From an uncultured Flavobacteriales bacterium (GTDB taxonomy: Bacteria; Bacteroidota; Bacteroidia; Flavobacteriales_D; Sanyastnellaceae), in assembly GCA_938003665.1 (NCBI GenBank), contig CALKYI010000383.1, forward strand, positions 1 through 16,366: a stretch of DNA of 16,366 bases, given 5' to 3'. The position numbers were made by a program, and so were the translations under genes. Within the stretch, counting starts at the first letter, position 1. Every line of letters begins with the position of its first letter. Below the pieces are notes generated by a model that was given only the letters and a program-made list of their open reading frames with translations, did not search any database and was not told the DNA's origin. Of the stretch, positions 15,048 through 16,366 are shown one piece after another.

Positions 15048-16366
15048 TAGGAACGTACGATGGATTGGGTGAAGCGGCGGTTGCCATCGATGACCGTCAG
15101 GATGTACAATCCGCTGTCGAGGTCGTTGAGGTCGAGTACCCACGTGGCCCCTGTTGCTGAACGCTCTTGGTCAAAAATGAGCTTCCCCTGCGCATCGCGG
15201 ATCTTGATGCGTTGGTTGTGCACAGCGCTCAAGCCTTGCAGGGTGAGCATGCCGCTGGTCGGGTTCGGGTACACAGCGATGGGCGCAGCCAGTTGCTCGC
15301 CGATGTTCATGTTGACCTCATTGACCAAGAATCCTTTGTTCAGGTCCGTCCAGTTGCCGTTGTTGTTCACCGTGAAAATGGTGTTGATGTTCACACCGTC
15401 TTCGTTGAAGGTGCTGATGTCGCATTCGATGTTGCCGCCGTTTCCGAGCTGATCGTAGACCGTGAAATTATAGCAACCGGTTGCACCCAAATTGACCCAC
15501 CATTCGTATTCGGTCTGGTTCTCGGTCATGTCGCCAAAGGCGGTGCTTGCCACCACATCGCCGGCTCCGTCTGTGATGTCCCAGCGGTTGTCGCCGGGCA
15601 TGTTGTCGGTCGTGAAACGCACGCGAACGAGGGACGTGGCGATTTCACTCGTGAGGTTCATCGTCTCGGAAACGCTATTGTTTCCATCGTAATCGTCCGC
15701 AGAGGTCACGTCGATGAAGAACATGGATGTCGACGGGAAGACGGCGTCGCCCAATTCGACAACTTCCATCTCGTACGTGTCGAGGTTCCCTGTCCAATCG
15801 TAAGTGAGGAGTTCCGTTCCGAAAAGCGTGCTTGCTGTCAACGTGAAGGCTGTCAAAGGCGCTGTGCCTTGGTTCATGACCTTGACGGAGAGTGGTGTTG
15901 GGGTTTCGGGGCAGGTGCGGTTGGGGCCGAGGTATTCCAAGAGGCTCACGTCATTGGGCATGGTCGCCGGTGCGCAAGAGCCGGACTGGAAGTAGTTGAT
16001 GTGTCCTTCCGCCGAAGCTTGGCCGGTCTGCTGGATAATGCGGTTGGGGCATACCGTGAAAATCGTGGGGTAGTAGGCGCATTGGTACAGATCGAAGATG
16101 TTGCCGCCGTTGTCAGCGATGGGGTATTCTACACCTGCCGTCCAATCGCCCCAGGTGCTGGTCCCTGTGCCGTGGAGGTCGTCGTCCGTTGTGCTGTCAT
16201 CGGATTCGATGAAGAGGATGCGCACCTCGTTCGTTCCGTCAGGGCCATGGGCCTCGTAAATTTCTTCAAACACGCCGCTCGTGTGGTAGTTCCAGCACGG
16301 TCCGCACCACGGAGCCGAAAAGTCGATGATAACGGCATAGCCAGAATCGAGGTAGCTGTAGAGGTT
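15047..16366 (-). CDS. Thioredoxin-domain protein with T9SS sorting domain (N-terminus outside window)
   Basis: The reading frame is open to the right edge, so the 439 residues seen lack the start and signal peptide. A GTG at 16273 is not the true start, because the frame upstream of it encodes the thioredoxin active site: VIIDFSAPWCGPCWNYH at in-window residues 12-28 with the C21-G-P-C24 pair. The redox domain continues through VRILFIESDDS, and YYPTIFTVCPNR contains the expected proline after a loop. It is followed by immunoglobulin-like beta-rich domains (about 150-350), including a CARDB-like stretch (TPLSVKVMNQGTAPLTAFTL). It ends in a type A T9SS sorting domain (VYPNPTSGMLTLQGL... IRDAQGKLIFDQ... 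DLDSGLYILTVIDG) over about the last 75 residues. It is therefore predicted to be on or outside the outer membrane, and is the first in-window gene of the run leading to the Omp28-like lipoprotein and the barrel. Confidence 0.88.
   Translation of the reverse strand, partial: NLYSYLDSGYAVIIDFSAPWCGPCWNYHTSGVFEEIYEAHGPDGTNEVRILFIESDDSTTDDDLHGTGTSTWGDWTAGVEYPIADNGGNIFDLYQCAYYPTIFTVCPNRIIQQTGQASAEGHINYFQSGSCAPATMPNDVSLLEYLGPNRTCPETPTPLSVKVMNQGTAPLTAFTLTASTLFGTELLTYDWTGNLDTYEMEVVELGDAVFPSTSMFFIDVTSADDYDGNNSVSETMNLTSEIATSLVRVRFTTDNMPGDNRWDITDGAGDVVASTAFGDMTENQTEYEWWVNLGATGCYNFTVYDQLGNGGNIECDISTFNEDGVNINTIFTVNNNGNWTDLNKGFLVNEVNMNIGEQLAAPIAVYPNPTSGMLTLQGLSAVHNQRIKIRDAQGKLIFDQERSATGATWVLDLNDLDSGLYILTVIDGNRRFTQSIVRS

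Noticed and set aside
15048..15143. Upstream extension of the Omp28-like lipoprotein
   Set aside because: It would run into the upstream gene by about 95 bases and lacks a signal; the ATG at 15047 gives a proper lipobox and a one-base overlap.
16271..16273. GTG as the start of the thioredoxin/T9SS protein
   Set aside because: The frame is open to the window edge and encodes the WCGPC active site upstream of this codon.
1..16366. Search for a mobile element, phage, CRISPR or defence island
   Set aside because: No transposase, integrase, direct-repeat array, tRNA-end or toxin/antitoxin pair is visible; the genes are typical envelope and catabolic genes with uniform composition by eye.

Overview
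The window looks like chromosomal DNA of a Bacteroidota bacterium, probably a relatively GC-rich aquatic member of the Flavobacteriales or a related order (inferred from gene content, not from a marker gene). Three proteins end in C-terminal domains of the type IX secretion system (T9SS) kind. There is also an Omp28-type lipoprotein, a PorT-type small beta-barrel, a VPS10/BNR propeller of a Bacteroidota type, and promoter-like TAnnTTTG boxes. Coding density is very high: the longest gap between genes is about 120 bases. I see no tRNA, rRNA, CRISPR array, insertion sequence or phage gene.

Layout from left to right. (1) 1-871, minus strand: the last gene and the start of the next in an ABC export/lipoprotein-release type operon (LolD-like ATPase, then an FtsX/MacB-type permease cut by the window edge), joined by an ATGA overlap. 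(2) 930-1337, plus: a small membrane-anchored, cysteine-rich protein resembling DUF4258 proteins. (3) 1324-4888: a divergent pair, a PQQ-type sugar dehydrogenase (minus) and a pentaheme cytochrome c (plus), both with signal peptides and T9SS sorting domains and sharing a 46-base promoter region. (4) 4996-7245, plus: a FecA-like TonB-dependent receptor, preceded by a perfect 17-base inverted repeat of Fur/PerR type. (5) 7249-8439, minus: proline dehydrogenase. (6) 8560-13543, plus: a tightly coupled three-gene run of M20 dipeptidase, LEA-type lipoprotein and VPS10/BNR propeller protein. (7) 13546-16366, minus: another coupled run, transcribed from the right edge: a thioredoxin-domain protein with a T9SS tail (5' end outside the window), an Omp28-like lipoprotein with a CGNC motif, and a PorT-like outer-membrane barrel.

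Taken together this is a cell-envelope and nutrient-use region: surface redox proteins (dehydrogenase, cytochrome, thioredoxin-like proteins), metal or siderophore uptake, and amino-acid/peptide catabolism (dipeptidase, proline dehydrogenase). I do not see a convincing new defence or mobile system. The most interesting leads are the divergent surface dehydrogenase/cytochrome pair, the redox operon at the right edge, the Fur/PerR-like operator, and perfect -7 boxes placed so close to start codons that those messages may be nearly leaderless.
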